Positions 19,228-27,865 of a stretch of 64,000 nucleotides of DNA are shown in pieces. The notes below the pieces were generated by a model. The model searched no databases and was not told the origin of the DNA. It saw nothing but the letters and a program-made list of their open reading frames with translations. The DNA comes from Taibaiella koreensis (lineage in GTDB: Bacteria > Bacteroidota > Bacteroidia > Chitinophagales > Chitinophagaceae): positions 496,001 through 560,000 of the forward strand of contig NZ_QVNU01000004.1 of the NCBI RefSeq assembly GCF_003545715.1, given 5' to 3'. Each line of letters opens with the position of its first letter. The stretch's first letter is position 1. Made by a program: the position numbers and the translations under genes.

Positions 19228-21612
19228 TTAATTTGTCCTTTCCGGTGCGGTAAACATATCCCGCTCTTCTTCTTTTTTATGAAACCCGAAGTTGTATCGC
19301 AGGTTGATGCCGAAACGCCGGGAGTCGGTTTCCCGGTAACCGCTGGCATCCACCGTTCCCTGTTCGATAGTGAAGTTGTTATTGTTGGTGAAGAAAATAT
19401 CATTGGCGCTCAGCGTCACCGTCAGCTTCTGCTTAAAAAACTTGCGGTTAATGCTGATATTAAGCGCACCGAAAGTGCTGAGCTCATAGAACTGCAGCGG
19501 CCCTTTCAGGCGGAGAAAACCATTCATCGTGATCTGCGAGTTCTTATCCAACTTCAGTTGATGATAGGTAAAGAACAACCAGCTGGGCCTGCGGAACGAT
19601 AAAGGCTTTCCTTCATAGAAACCTTCGTAGATATTGTAATTGTATTGCCCGCCTAGCACGAAGAAATAGATGCCGCCCGGCGGTATGGCGCCGAAGCCCC
19701 GCAGGTAAAATTCCCGGTTCCTGCCGATGTTGTCATAAGTGCGGAAAGCCTGTGCTTTGCTGCCATTATCACCCTGGTAATAAACGTTGGTGAACATGTC
19801 GCGCGTATCGTTGAAGCCTATCGCAAGAAGCGGATGCTCTGCTGCGCTGATGTTGAACTCGTAATTATTGGTGAACTGGGGCTTTAGCGTCGGGTTACCC
19901 GCTTCGGACAGGAACTGATCGACATACTGCGGAAAGGGATTCAACTGCTCATAGGTAGGCCGGCTTATCGTGCGCCGGTATACCAGGTAAGCCCTGATCT
20001 CAAAATGCGCGATGCTCATGAGCCGTTTGCTCAGGTAGACATAAGGGAAGAAATCGGTGCGACGAATGGTGAACGACGTATCGCCCGGTACGCGTTGCTG
20101 TCCGTCCATATTGGTATTTTCCATGCGAACGCCGGCTTTAAGTATAATATCGCTGAGCGCCTTCGATGCCTGCAGGTATGCTGCATTGATGTTTTCGCGG
20201 TAACGATACACGCTTGTACGCGTATTATCGGGTATACGGTCGCCATTATAAGTGAGAAAATAAGCGGCATCATTATCAAAGTTGAGATAGCTGCCTTTCA
20301 GACCCGCCTCCAGGCTGATCCGGTACCGAAGCTTATATACCAGGTCACTCTGGAAGGCCAGGAAATGCCGCTTACCGCTTACTGTACCATCGCCGTCATA
20401 GGCCAGCGGCGACTGGCTGCCGAATACCTGGTCGATGCTATTGGCCGAATAGAGATAAGACAGGTCATTGGTCCATTGCGATCCGGCGCTGTCTATTTTG
20501 TAAGTACTACTAACATCCTGGTTGATAAAAAAAGTGCCGTCATCGTTTTTCAGGTGGGCCACACTTTCTCCCAGCACCTGCGTTTCACGACTAAAAATAT
20601 TGGTATTCTCTGTCTTGTTGAACGCATCAGTATAGCTCACCGTTCCATCGTAAGCTGTGCTCCATTTATTGTTCCATTCATGGCTGATGCCATATCCCAG
20701 GAAGTACACATTTCCCGGCGAGGTTGTACGCGATGCCTGGCCGAGCAGGGAGTCGCCGCCGATATGCCGCTGCGTATTGAGCACGTCGTAGCCATTGCGG
20801 CGGGTATAATTCAGGTTCAGATACGTCGAGGTAATGCCATTGCTGTTGGCTATGTTGACGCCGCCAAACTGGTTGCCGTAGGTACCCTGCTGGAAACCGG
20901 CATTGATGCTACCGGTGAGTCCTATCTTCACACCCTTTTTCAAAACGACATTCACAATGCCTCCGGCGCCGGAGGCATCATACTTTGCAGAAGGGGTACG
21001 TAGTATCTCGATCTTTTCGATGGCATTGGGTGGAAGGCTTTTCAGCATCGTGGCAATATCCGTCCGGCTCATTTTCATTTCCCGCCCGTTGATGTACACG
21101 GTAGCCGGGGTAATACTGCCCAGGTAGATATTCCCGTCCTGGTCGATAAAGATGCCCGGCGTTTTTTCCAGCACCTCATAGCCGCTGGTGCTGGCTTCGG
21201 CCAGGCTTGAAGGATCGACAATGGTCTTATCATCTTCCTGCCGTATCAATGGTGTCTTTACGGCCTTGATCGTCACCTCTCCGATGGCGCTTCCCGTAGC
21301 CTCCAGGAGCAGATTGAAATCCGTAGCCCCGGTCCTGGCATGGATCCCTTTGCTTAGCGATTTATAATTGAGGGCCGTTACCTGTACCAGGTACAAACCC
21401 GGCGTATCCAGGTCAAAGAGGGCCACACCACCAGTGTCGGCGATGGCGGAACGGCGGTACTGGGTATCGACTTGCCCAATCACCGTGATCGCAGCGAAGG
21501 ACACCGGCTGTTTGCCATCGCTTAGCCGTATGGATACCGGCGCCTGTTGCGCGGAGAGCTTATAAGAGCAAAAACAAAGAAGCGAACACAACAGCAGGTA
21601 GATCTTGCTCAT
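19228..21612 (-). CDS. Outer-membrane beta-barrel family protein (TonB-receptor-like)
   Basis: The 794-residue protein starts with a signal peptide (MSKIYLLLCSLLCFCSYKLSAQ). A CarboxypepD_reg-like domain (about 24-110) and a plug-like region (LEKTPGIFIDQDGNIYLG ... VYINGREMKMS ... IEKIEILRTPSAKYDASGAG) follow. The large barrel belongs to the 'outer membrane beta-barrel family' rather than SusC. These proteins are structurally like TonB-dependent transporters, and the substrate cannot be inferred. The C-terminus extends past the last strand with a charged tail (FHKKEEERDMF), so the usual terminal aromatic residue is not final. The T9SS gene downstream may be a partner, but that is only proximity. 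Confidence 0.85.
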   Translation of the reverse strand: MSKIYLLLCSLLCFCSYKLSAQQAPVSIRLSDGKQPVSFAAITVIGQVDTQYRRSAIADTGGVALFDLDTPGLYLVQVTALNYKSLSKGIHARTGATDFNLLLEATGSAIGEVTIKAVKTPLIRQEDDKTIVDPSSLAEASTSGYEVLEKTPGIFIDQDGNIYLGSITPATVYINGREMKMSRTDIATMLKSLPPNAIEKIEILRTPSAKYDASGAGGIVNVVLKKGVKIGLTGSINAGFQQGTYGNQFGGVNIANSNGITSTYLNLNYTRRNGYDVLNTQRHIGGDSLLGQASRTTSPGNVYFLGYGISHEWNNKWSTAYDGTVSYTDAFNKTENTNIFSRETQVLGESVAHLKNDDGTFFINQDVSSTYKIDSAGSQWTNDLSYLYSANSIDQVFGSQSPLAYDGDGTVSGKRHFLAFQSDLVYKLRYRISLEAGLKGSYLNFDNDAAYFLTYNGDRIPDNTRTSVYRYRENINAAYLQASKALSDIILKAGVRMENTNMDGQQRVPGDTSFTIRRTDFFPYVYLSKRLMSIAHFEIRAYLVYRRTISRPTYEQLNPFPQYVDQFLSEAGNPTLKPQFTNNYEFNISAAEHPLLAIGFNDTRDMFTNVYYQGDNGSKAQAFRTYDNIGRNREFYLRGFGAIPPGGIYFFVLGGQYNYNIYEGFYEGKPLSFRRPSWLFFTYHQLKLDKNSQITMNGFLRLKGPLQFYELSTFGALNISINRKFFKQKLTVTLSANDIFFTNNNNFTIEQGTVDASGYRETDSRRFGINLRYNFGFHKKEEERDMFTAPERTN

Positions 21613-21735
21613 GAGCCGGGATAAAAAGCATAGCGGGCGATTCTATACAGGTCCGATAGACAGATCGCCACTAAAGAATAAATGATTCAGCGCGCAAATT
21701 AACGAAATAAACAAGCTGCATATTGTACCCTATAC

Positions 21736-21770
21736 AAAAGAAGACGCCGGCATCCTGCGCCGGCGTCTTC
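21736..21770 (-). terminator. Terminator of the alcohol dehydrogenase gene
   Basis: A perfect 12-bp stem (GAAGACGCCGGC at 21740-21751 with GCCGGCGTCTTC at 21759-21770) has a 7-nt loop. On the minus strand it is followed by TTTT (21736-21739). It lies just after the stop at 21791. Confidence 0.85.
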
Positions 21771-21790
21771 AGTATTATCATTTGACAGGC

Positions 21791-22831
21791 TTAAAGCGTT
21801 GCCATATCGATCACGAAACGATACCGTACATCGCCTTTCAACATCCGTTCGTACGCGGTATTAATGTCTTTTATATCGATCACCTCTACATCGGACACGA
21901 TATTGTGTTCGGCGCAGTAATCCAGCATTTCCTGTGTTTCGGGAATACCGCCTATCAGCGAGCCGGCCAGGCTTTTACGGCCACCGATGAGCTTAAAAGC
22001 GTGCACCTGGGCAGGTGTGGGCGGCGCACCCACACAGATATGAACACCGTTGGTTTTGAGCAGGGACAGGTACATGCCATAGTCATGCTCGGCCGAAACC
22101 GTATCGAGAATAAAATCGAAATAGCCGGTGATCTGTTTCAATTGCTCAGGGTCAGAGGTTACGGCAAATTTATGCGCACCCAGCTGGCGGGCATTCTCCT
22201 CTTTGGAAGGAGAAGTGCTTAATACCGTTACCTCGGCGCCTAAAGAAGCGGCAAATTTAACACCCATATGCCCCAGGCCACCCAGACCCAGAACAGCCAC
22301 CTTATGTCCTTTGCTGATACCCCAATGGCGCAGCGGCGAATAAGTGGTGATACCGGCGCAAAGCAGGGGTGCTACAGCCTCCAGAGGAAGCTTTTCGGAA
22401 ATATGCAGCACAAAATCTTCATGCGTTACAATCTGATCGGAATAACCGCCGTAGGTAGGCAACCCGTCACGACCATAGCTGTTATAGGTCCCGGTATTAC
22501 CATTCAGACAATATTGTTCCAGTCCTTCCTTACAATTCTCGCAGGTACGGCAGGAATCCACCAGGCAACCAACACCGGCAAGATCACCCTCCCTGAACCG
22601 CGTCACTGCCGAACCCACCTGCCTTACCCTTCCCACGATCTCGTGGCCGGGTACCATGGGGAAAATAGAATTGCCCCATTCGTTGCGCACCTGGTGCAGA
22701 TCAGAATGGCATACGCCGCAATAGAGGATATCAAATAGCACATCATGCTCGCCTACCTCACGACGCTCAAAATTCCAGGATCCCAGAGGAACCTCCGCTG
22801 CTTGGGCAGCATAACCTTTACTTGCTATCAT
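21791..22831 (-). CDS. Zinc-dependent NAD(P) alcohol dehydrogenase (YahK/cinnamyl alcohol dehydrogenase type)
   Basis: The 346-residue enzyme should reduce aldehydes or oxidise alcohols with NADP(H). Catalytic zinc ligands are in CGVCHSD (Cys near residue 38) and VPGHEIVG. The structural zinc is held by CRTCENC plus the Cys of GLEQYC. The Rossmann signature VLGLGGLGHMGVKFA and the catalytic-site Cys in LLCAGITTYSPL match YahK-like broad-substrate aldehyde reductases. It is a single gene with its own terminator. Substrate specificity is not readable; detoxification of aldehydes is a reasonable inference from the family. Confidence 0.93.
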   Translation of the reverse strand: MIASKGYAAQAAEVPLGSWNFERREVGEHDVLFDILYCGVCHSDLHQVRNEWGNSIFPMVPGHEIVGRVRQVGSAVTRFREGDLAGVGCLVDSCRTCENCKEGLEQYCLNGNTGTYNSYGRDGLPTYGGYSDQIVTHEDFVLHISEKLPLEAVAPLLCAGITTYSPLRHWGISKGHKVAVLGLGGLGHMGVKFAASLGAEVTVLSTSPSKEENARQLGAHKFAVTSDPEQLKQITGYFDFILDTVSAEHDYGMYLSLLKTNGVHICVGAPPTPAQVHAFKLIGGRKSLAGSLIGGIPETQEMLDYCAEHNIVSDVEVIDIKDINTAYERMLKGDVRYRFVIDMATL

Positions 22832-22959
22832 TGTTTGTTGTTTATTATTGAAGATGACATCACAATATTAAATCCAAAACAGCATTCACAGATCAACTCC
22901 GCTTTCAGAACTATGATCTAAATCAACAGCTCGACATGGCTTAACACAAGGATAACGTG

Positions 22960-23241
22960 CTAAGGCACTATTTCGACACCATGCCAGAAGGCTATATAAT
23001 CCTTGATCTCCGAAGCCGCCGGCTTTGGTTCGGGATAATACCAGGCCGCGTCTTTATTTTTTTCTCCGTTGACCTGCAAAGAGTAGTAAGAGGCCTCTCC
23101 TTTCCAGGGACAGGTAGTATGAGTAGCCGAATGTTCCAGCAGGTGCATATTGATCGATGAAGGTGGAAAATAATGATTATTCTCGATCACAATGGTATTG
23201 TCGCTTTCGGCCAGCACGGCGTCGTTCCATATCGCTTTCAT
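22960..23241 (-). CDS. DUF427 domain protein
   Basis: This 93-residue protein has the DUF427 pattern: MKAIWNDAVLAESDNTIVIE, then YFPPSSIN, THTTCPWKGEASYYSL and the end DYIAFWHGVEI. The family is a small beta fold of unknown biochemical role, common in bacteria and fungi. The conserved CPWKG motif may form a ligand or active site. It lies leftward, 46 bp after the large T9SS-linked gene, with a 128-bp gap to the dehydrogenase gene downstream. There is no sign of damage. Confidence 0.85.
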   Translation of the reverse strand: MKAIWNDAVLAESDNTIVIENNHYFPPSSINMHLLEHSATHTTCPWKGEASYYSLQVNGEKNKDAAWYYPEPKPAASEIKDYIAFWHGVEIVP

Positions 23242-23287
23242 AATTATTATGTTTTAAAAAGTAACAAAACGGAACCGGTATTGTTGC

Positions 23288-25534
23288 TTAGCGGATCAGT
23301 ACAAAGCTTCCCTGCTCACGCAGGGAAAGATCGCCCGTGCAGCGGCCCTCTATGCGATAGTAATAGGTACCTGCATCGGCAGGACTGCCGTCAACAGTGC
23401 CGTCCCAGCCGGCTTCAATACGGGTGCCCGCAAAAACGATACGGCCCCAGCGGTTAAAGATGCGCAGGATATAGGGATCGGGATGTGCATTGGATACGGG
23501 TAAGAAATGATCGTTCAGGCCATCGCCGTTAGGACTGAAAGCGTTAGGCAGCTGCAGCCGGCAGCAATTAGCCGCATTCAGGCGCAGATCGTTTGTATTG
23601 CTGCAAGCCAGCAGGTCTTTACCCTTAACCCGGACCAGGTTGTCGCCGGCAGACAAAAGTATGCTCATCTCCTGCCCAGCGCCCAGGAAGCTCCCGTCGT
23701 CAAACCATTCATAGCTTGATCCGCCGGAAACCGACAAGTGAAGCGAATCCCCGGCACAAAGCTTTCCTGCGACATCGGGCCCCTGTATCCTGATATCCGG
23801 TAAGGCCTGTACGGACAGCAGGAGCACCTCTGTTGAATCACACCCTTGCGGCGTTTGGTAAAGCCGGCTGTAAATACCAGCGCCTTCAAACGGTTCACCG
23901 GCAAACCAATAAACCTCACCCTGACAAACAGTCGCCCGCAGGGTATCGTTCCGTGTCTTTTCAATCGTGATCTGCAGACTGTGGTATAGGCTATCACAGC
24001 CATAAGTCGTATATAAGGTATCCCGTACTACAGTATCTGCTATATAAAGCTTCCCGTTGACACCGACCGGGCCGCAGGAAACGAGCGTACTGAAACTAAC
24101 CACGGGATTGGCCGGGACATGAAGCACCAGGGTAACCAGGCTATCGCAGCCTGCATGGGATACAAAGGACTGCATAAAAGTACCGCTACCGTTACAGGAT
24201 TGCCCACCAAACGGGTAAGGCAACATACCGCTACAGATCGTCGTGTCAACAATGCGGCTGATCACGGGACTAAGAATGTCCAGGATCGTGGTGCTGTCGC
24301 AGCCGGAAAGCTGCGAAGCCATGGTATAGGTTGCCGCAGCCGGCCCCGAAGCCGTGACGGTGATCCAGTTCCAGGTATAAGGCAACTGACCGGGACAAAG
24401 AGATAAGGTATCGTGGGCAGTAACCGGCGCCAGGGTAAAAAGATCAAGTACGGTCGTGCTGTCGCAGCCGGTCACGACCGAAGGACAGGTAAAGGAGGCA
24501 ACTGCGGTCCCGGCAACGCCGACACTGATCCCGTTCCAGGTATACGGCAGCTGTCCCATGCAAAGCGTAAGGGCCTGTGTATCGGATCGCAGGGGATTGA
24601 CCGTCATGATGATGCTATTGCTGACTGCACTGCTACCCGTACAACCCGCTCCCGGTGTGATCACACAGCTGATCCCGTCGCCATTGGACAATACTGCCGT
24701 CGTATAGCTGCTGCTGTTACTACCGGTGTTGATGCCGTTCTTCTTCCATTGGAATAAGGGTGCGATGCCGGCATTCACCGCGCTGGCAGTAAAGCTGACC
24801 GGCGTACCGGCACAAACGGTATCGCCGGGAATTGCGGTGATACCCGCCATCACAGGCAGCGCCTGGCTGCCGATAGCAGTATCTGCAAGATGGACCAGGA
24901 TATTCCGCATCAGGTCCTGCGACGCCGGATAAACATTGGCCGCCAACACCCAATCCTGATCGCTAGTAAACAGCAGGCGGCCCGTTCCCGGCGAATGGAA
25001 CTGCCATCCGACGGGTTGCCCGCCCGCGAGCATAAAGGCAGCGCAATTGCAGGATGCCGAGGCCGTGCAGCCATACCAGAAGTAAGGCAAGGTACTTACG
25101 CTCTGGCTTACCGTAGCCAGCGACCCGTTGATCGAAGGATTCAGGTTGCCGTTTAAGACGCCTCCCCATACGAAACTTCCACCCAGGCTATTGATCAGCT
25201 GGGCAAAGGCTGCATTGCCAGGTTGGGTGGGCAGGTATTCTCCCTGCAGGTATACCGAACGGCCGCTTTGCAGGAAAGCACGCAGCGTATTGACATGCGT
25301 GGGGCTCAGTGCACCCATTGCATTGCTCACGACCAATATATCCACTGTATCCAGCAGGGAAAGATTATTTAGTGTAACGGCAGGTATAATAGCGGTAGTA
25401 TAACCGGCTCCGGAAGCGACGCCTTGCCAGCGGATATCCATCTGGTAAGGTAAAGAGGCCACAATAGCGACATGAAGCGCCCTGGCAGCAATGCCGTTCA
25501 GTGCCAGGAGCAGGAAGAACAGAAGCCGTTTCAT
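23288..25534 (-). CDS. Large surface protein with gliding-motility-type C-terminal (T9SS type B) domain
   Basis: The 748-residue protein has a signal peptide (MKRLLFFLLLALNGIAARA). An N-terminal region of about 215 residues (VDILVVSNAMGALSPTHVN...) resembles a flavodoxin- or glutamine-amidotransferase-like fold. An Ig/PKD-like domain follows (about 230-310, DTVCAGTPVSFTAS...). Then come several Cys-containing repeats of the form 'C.GQLPYTWNG...GCDST' (about 315-570), another Ig-like domain, and a gliding-motility-associated C-terminal domain (LPNAFSPNGDGLNDHF ... FNRWGRIVF ... YYYRIEGRC). The last is the type B T9SS signal. A role in adhesion is plausible but inferred from architecture. The paired cysteines in the repeats could form disulfides. 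Confidence 0.88.
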   Translation of the reverse strand: MKRLLFFLLLALNGIAARALHVAIVASLPYQMDIRWQGVASGAGYTTAIIPAVTLNNLSLLDTVDILVVSNAMGALSPTHVNTLRAFLQSGRSVYLQGEYLPTQPGNAAFAQLINSLGGSFVWGGVLNGNLNPSINGSLATVSQSVSTLPYFWYGCTASASCNCAAFMLAGGQPVGWQFHSPGTGRLLFTSDQDWVLAANVYPASQDLMRNILVHLADTAIGSQALPVMAGITAIPGDTVCAGTPVSFTASAVNAGIAPLFQWKKNGINTGSNSSSYTTAVLSNGDGISCVITPGAGCTGSSAVSNSIIMTVNPLRSDTQALTLCMGQLPYTWNGISVGVAGTAVASFTCPSVVTGCDSTTVLDLFTLAPVTAHDTLSLCPGQLPYTWNWITVTASGPAAATYTMASQLSGCDSTTILDILSPVISRIVDTTICSGMLPYPFGGQSCNGSGTFMQSFVSHAGCDSLVTLVLHVPANPVVSFSTLVSCGPVGVNGKLYIADTVVRDTLYTTYGCDSLYHSLQITIEKTRNDTLRATVCQGEVYWFAGEPFEGAGIYSRLYQTPQGCDSTEVLLLSVQALPDIRIQGPDVAGKLCAGDSLHLSVSGGSSYEWFDDGSFLGAGQEMSILLSAGDNLVRVKGKDLLACSNTNDLRLNAANCCRLQLPNAFSPNGDGLNDHFLPVSNAHPDPYILRIFNRWGRIVFAGTRIEAGWDGTVDGSPADAGTYYYRIEGRCTGDLSLREQGSFVLIR

Positions 25535-25725
25535 GATACAGAGCGATAGAGACCGGCTCCTTCGGCAAGGTGCCAGGCAGGGTTTATGGGATATGCCGGA
25601 TGTATATGGATAAGGTTAAGCCCATCAGCCGGTAATACTGCAAACGCCGGGTGATCATCTACGGCGGCATCTTGCAACAAGATAAACATTAGCCCGGGTA
25701 AAAGGAAGCGGCAGGGTACAAAAAA

Positions 25726-25832
25726 GGGTAAACCTACCCTATTTATAACCATCAGCTACAGGAATAGCGTACTATAGTCGGGACGGGCAAGCCTTGCGGT
25801 CGTCTACGGGTTTATCCTATAAGGGTAAACCC
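25726..25832. promoter_or_regulatory. Pair of GGGTAAACC-containing inverted repeats in a divergent intergenic region
   Basis: The gap 25535-25902 has no other gene. It contains GGGTAAACCTACCC (25726-25739) and, about 80 bp on, arms GGGTTTA (25808-25814) and TAAACCC (25826-25832). Both share the 9-mer GGGTAAACC. The pair lies between a leftward and a rightward gene, a usual place for operators. No binding protein can be named. Confidence 0.3.
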
Positions 25833-25902
25833 TGAAATTTCCACAGGGGATTACCATGTTAATTTTTAAAGAAAATTTTGATCTACTTTAGCATTCCAAA
25901 CA

Positions 25903-26088
25903 ATGGAGGCCATGAGTTATCAAATCAAATATACTGATCAAACGGAGCTGAAGCAGATCAAAACCCTTCTTGACCATCCCGAGTTTTACCTGAAGAACCT
26001 GGAAGAATACCGGAAAATGCTGGAACTACTCTCACTCAACGAGCATCTTACCCGGCTCCTCATCCAGGAAGACGCGCAACCTATATAA
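25903..26088 (+). CDS. Small hypothetical helical protein
   Basis: This is 61 residues from the ATG at 25903; an internal ATG at 25912 gives MSYQIKYTD and is an equally good start. It is rich in Leu, Glu and Lys and probably all helical (ELKQIKTLLDHPEFYLKNLEEYRKM is split by one Pro). It has no signal, membrane segment or Cys. I do not recognise it. The stretch just upstream is AT-rich and the gene sits alone between two leftward genes. Codon use looks like the neighbours. Confidence 0.5.
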   Translation: MEAMSYQIKYTDQTELKQIKTLLDHPEFYLKNLEEYRKMLELLSLNEHLTRLLIQEDAQPI

Positions 26089-26109
26089 GCACAAACATCA
26101 ATACCATTG

Positions 26110-26140
26110 AACAGCCACAGCAAATCCCGCTGTGGCTGTT
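26110..26140. terminator. Hairpin between convergent genes
   Basis: A perfect 12-bp stem, AACAGCCACAGC (26110-26121) with GCTGTGGCTGTT (26129-26140), has a 7-nt loop. It sits between the small rightward gene and metZ. Neither flank has a good T run, so termination strength is uncertain. Confidence 0.5.
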
Positions 26141-26145
26141 GTCAT

Positions 26146-27309
26146 TCAGGCTTCCGGCAAGGCCTGCAGAATATCGGCAAGGATATCGTCCCTGTGCTCA
26201 AGACCCACCGAGATACGGATGAGCCCAGGGGTTATGTTTACAGCCAGGCGTTCCGCCTCGCTCAACTTGGCATGTGTGGTGCTGGCCGGATGCGAGGCTA
26301 TGCTGCGTGTATCGCCGAGATTGGCGGTCAGCGACAGCATCTGCAGCCGGTCAAGGAACTGCCGCCCGGCTTCAAGGCCTCCTTTCAGCTCAAAGCAAAC
26401 AATTCCGCCGCCATTCTTCATCTGCCTTTGTGCGATCGCATATTGCGGATGACTGGGTAGAAAAGGATATTTGAGTCCGCTTAAGGCGGGATGCCCTTCG
26501 AGCTGTTGTGCCAGGAACAAAGCATTGGCGGCGTGGCGCTCCATGCGTACATCCAGGGTCTCAAGGCTTTTGCTCAGGATCCAGGCATTGAAGGGGGACA
26601 AAGAAGGTCCCATGCTACGACAAAACAGGTAGATCTCCTGGATAAGCGCCTTTTTGCCTGCTACAACACCTGCCAATACCCTCCCCTGTCCATCCAGCCA
26701 TTTGGTACCCGAATGGATCACCAGGTCGGCCCCATAGGTAATGGGCTGCTGCGCTACCGGTGTGGCAAAGCAATTGTCGACCACCAATAACAGCCGGTGC
26801 TTTTGCGCCAGCCGGCCCAGCCGTTCCAGATCAAGAATATCCAGACCCGGATTGGTCGGCGTTTCCACATAGATCATTTTTGTTTCGGGCCGTATGGTCT
26901 GCTCCCAGGTATCGGGCTGGTCGGCAGCGAAGTAGGAATAGCTGATCCCATATTTAGGCAGGTATTTGCTCAATACGGTATGAGTGCTGCCAAAGATAGC
27001 ATTGCAGCTGAGCAGATGATCGCCCTGCTTGAGCAAAGCCAGGAATGTGGATGAGACCGCACTCATGCCGGAAGCCGTGGCGTAAGCGGCTTCCGCACCT
27101 TCCAGGGCAGCGATCTTGTCTGTAAATTCAGTAACGTTGGGATTAACGAAACGGCTGTAAATATTGGCCTCCCGCTCATCGGCGAAGGTAGCCCGCATGT
27201 CTTCGGCAGAGTCGAAGCAGAAGCTGCTGGTAAGATAAAGAGGTACGGAATGCTCCATTTGTGCGCTGCGCGCCGCCTGGATCCGTATAGCTTTCGAGAT
27301 CGGGTGCAT
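26146..27309 (-). CDS. metZ: O-acyl-homoserine sulfhydrylase / cystathionine gamma-synthase family
   Basis: The 387-residue PLP enzyme belongs to the Cys/Met metabolism family. The PLP-binding Lys203 is in HSGTKWLDGQGR. Other family marks are SRFVNPNVTEFTDKIAALEGAEAAYATASGMSA (split here only by reading), YVETPTNP and the C-terminal SLTANLGDTRSIASHPAST. It would replace the acyl group of activated homoserine with sulfide (giving homocysteine) or cysteine (giving cystathionine). Because a homoserine O-acetyltransferase gene lies next door, an O-acetylhomoserine substrate is likely, although the sequence style is closest to the MetZ type. It follows osmC by 31 bp, on the same strand. Confidence 0.88.
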   Translation of the reverse strand: MHPISKAIRIQAARSAQMEHSVPLYLTSSFCFDSAEDMRATFADEREANIYSRFVNPNVTEFTDKIAALEGAEAAYATASGMSAVSSTFLALLKQGDHLLSCNAIFGSTHTVLSKYLPKYGISYSYFAADQPDTWEQTIRPETKMIYVETPTNPGLDILDLERLGRLAQKHRLLLVVDNCFATPVAQQPITYGADLVIHSGTKWLDGQGRVLAGVVAGKKALIQEIYLFCRSMGPSLSPFNAWILSKSLETLDVRMERHAANALFLAQQLEGHPALSGLKYPFLPSHPQYAIAQRQMKNGGGIVCFELKGGLEAGRQFLDRLQMLSLTANLGDTRSIASHPASTTHAKLSEAERLAVNITPGLIRISVGLEHRDDILADILQALPEA

Positions 27310-27340
27310 ATGGATGTATTAAAAAGGGTTACCCGCCGCG

Positions 27341-27793
27341 CTATGCGGTCACGGCGGTATTAAGATGAACAGTATAAGTAATCGCACAGCCTGCACGTCG
27401 CAGGGTCTCAGCTACGGAACAATATTTTTCGATCGACAAAGCTGCCGCCCTTTGCGCTTTGTCCTGCTCCAGGGGACCACTCAGGATAAAATCGACATGG
27501 GCCTTGATCCAGAGGGCCGGTACCTTATCCTGTTCCCGCTCCCCGGTGATCTTCAGGCTGAAGCCATCGAACGGCTGACGCTGCTTCTCAAGAATAGCCA
27601 CGATATCGATACCGCTGCAGGTACCCAGGGCCATCAGCAAGCCCTGCATGGGCCGTACCCCATGGCTCACAGAAGCCTGCCTGGGGCGCTCTTCACCATC
27701 GGGCACAGACTGGAAGCTCACCTCGTTCTGCTGTTCATCCGAGGCGATAAAAGTGCGGCTGTGGATATCGTAGCGGATCTGTATCTCGGGCAT
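27341..27793 (-). CDS. OsmC family protein
   Basis: The 150-residue protein has the two conserved cysteines of the OsmC/Ohr family: Cys59 in MALGTCSGIDIV and Cys125 in IEKYCSVAETL. In the family these reduce organic peroxides using a thiol co-substrate. It is divergent from metX and directly upstream of metZ, with which it likely forms an operon. This position suggests a link with sulfur-amino-acid synthesis, for example dealing with reactive sulfur or thiol species, but that is inference. The start ATG at 27793 is well supported. Confidence 0.88.
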   Translation of the reverse strand: MPEIQIRYDIHSRTFIASDEQQNEVSFQSVPDGEERPRQASVSHGVRPMQGLLMALGTCSGIDIVAILEKQRQPFDGFSLKITGEREQDKVPALWIKAHVDFILSGPLEQDKAQRAAALSIEKYCSVAETLRRAGCAITYTVHLNTAVTA

Positions 27794-27802
27794 ATCTAAT
27801 TT

Positions 27803-27836
27803 TTGCTGTAAAAATAAGAAGCAGCCATTACATTTG
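27803..27836 (+). promoter_or_regulatory. metX promoter
   Basis: TTG (27803-27805) and TACATTTG (27829-27836) are 23 bp apart and match the Bacteroidota -33/-7 pattern. The metX ATG is 29 bp further on, giving a short leader. Confidence 0.6.
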
Positions 27837-27865
27837 CCGGGAAATTACAGGACCTGTATCTGTCT

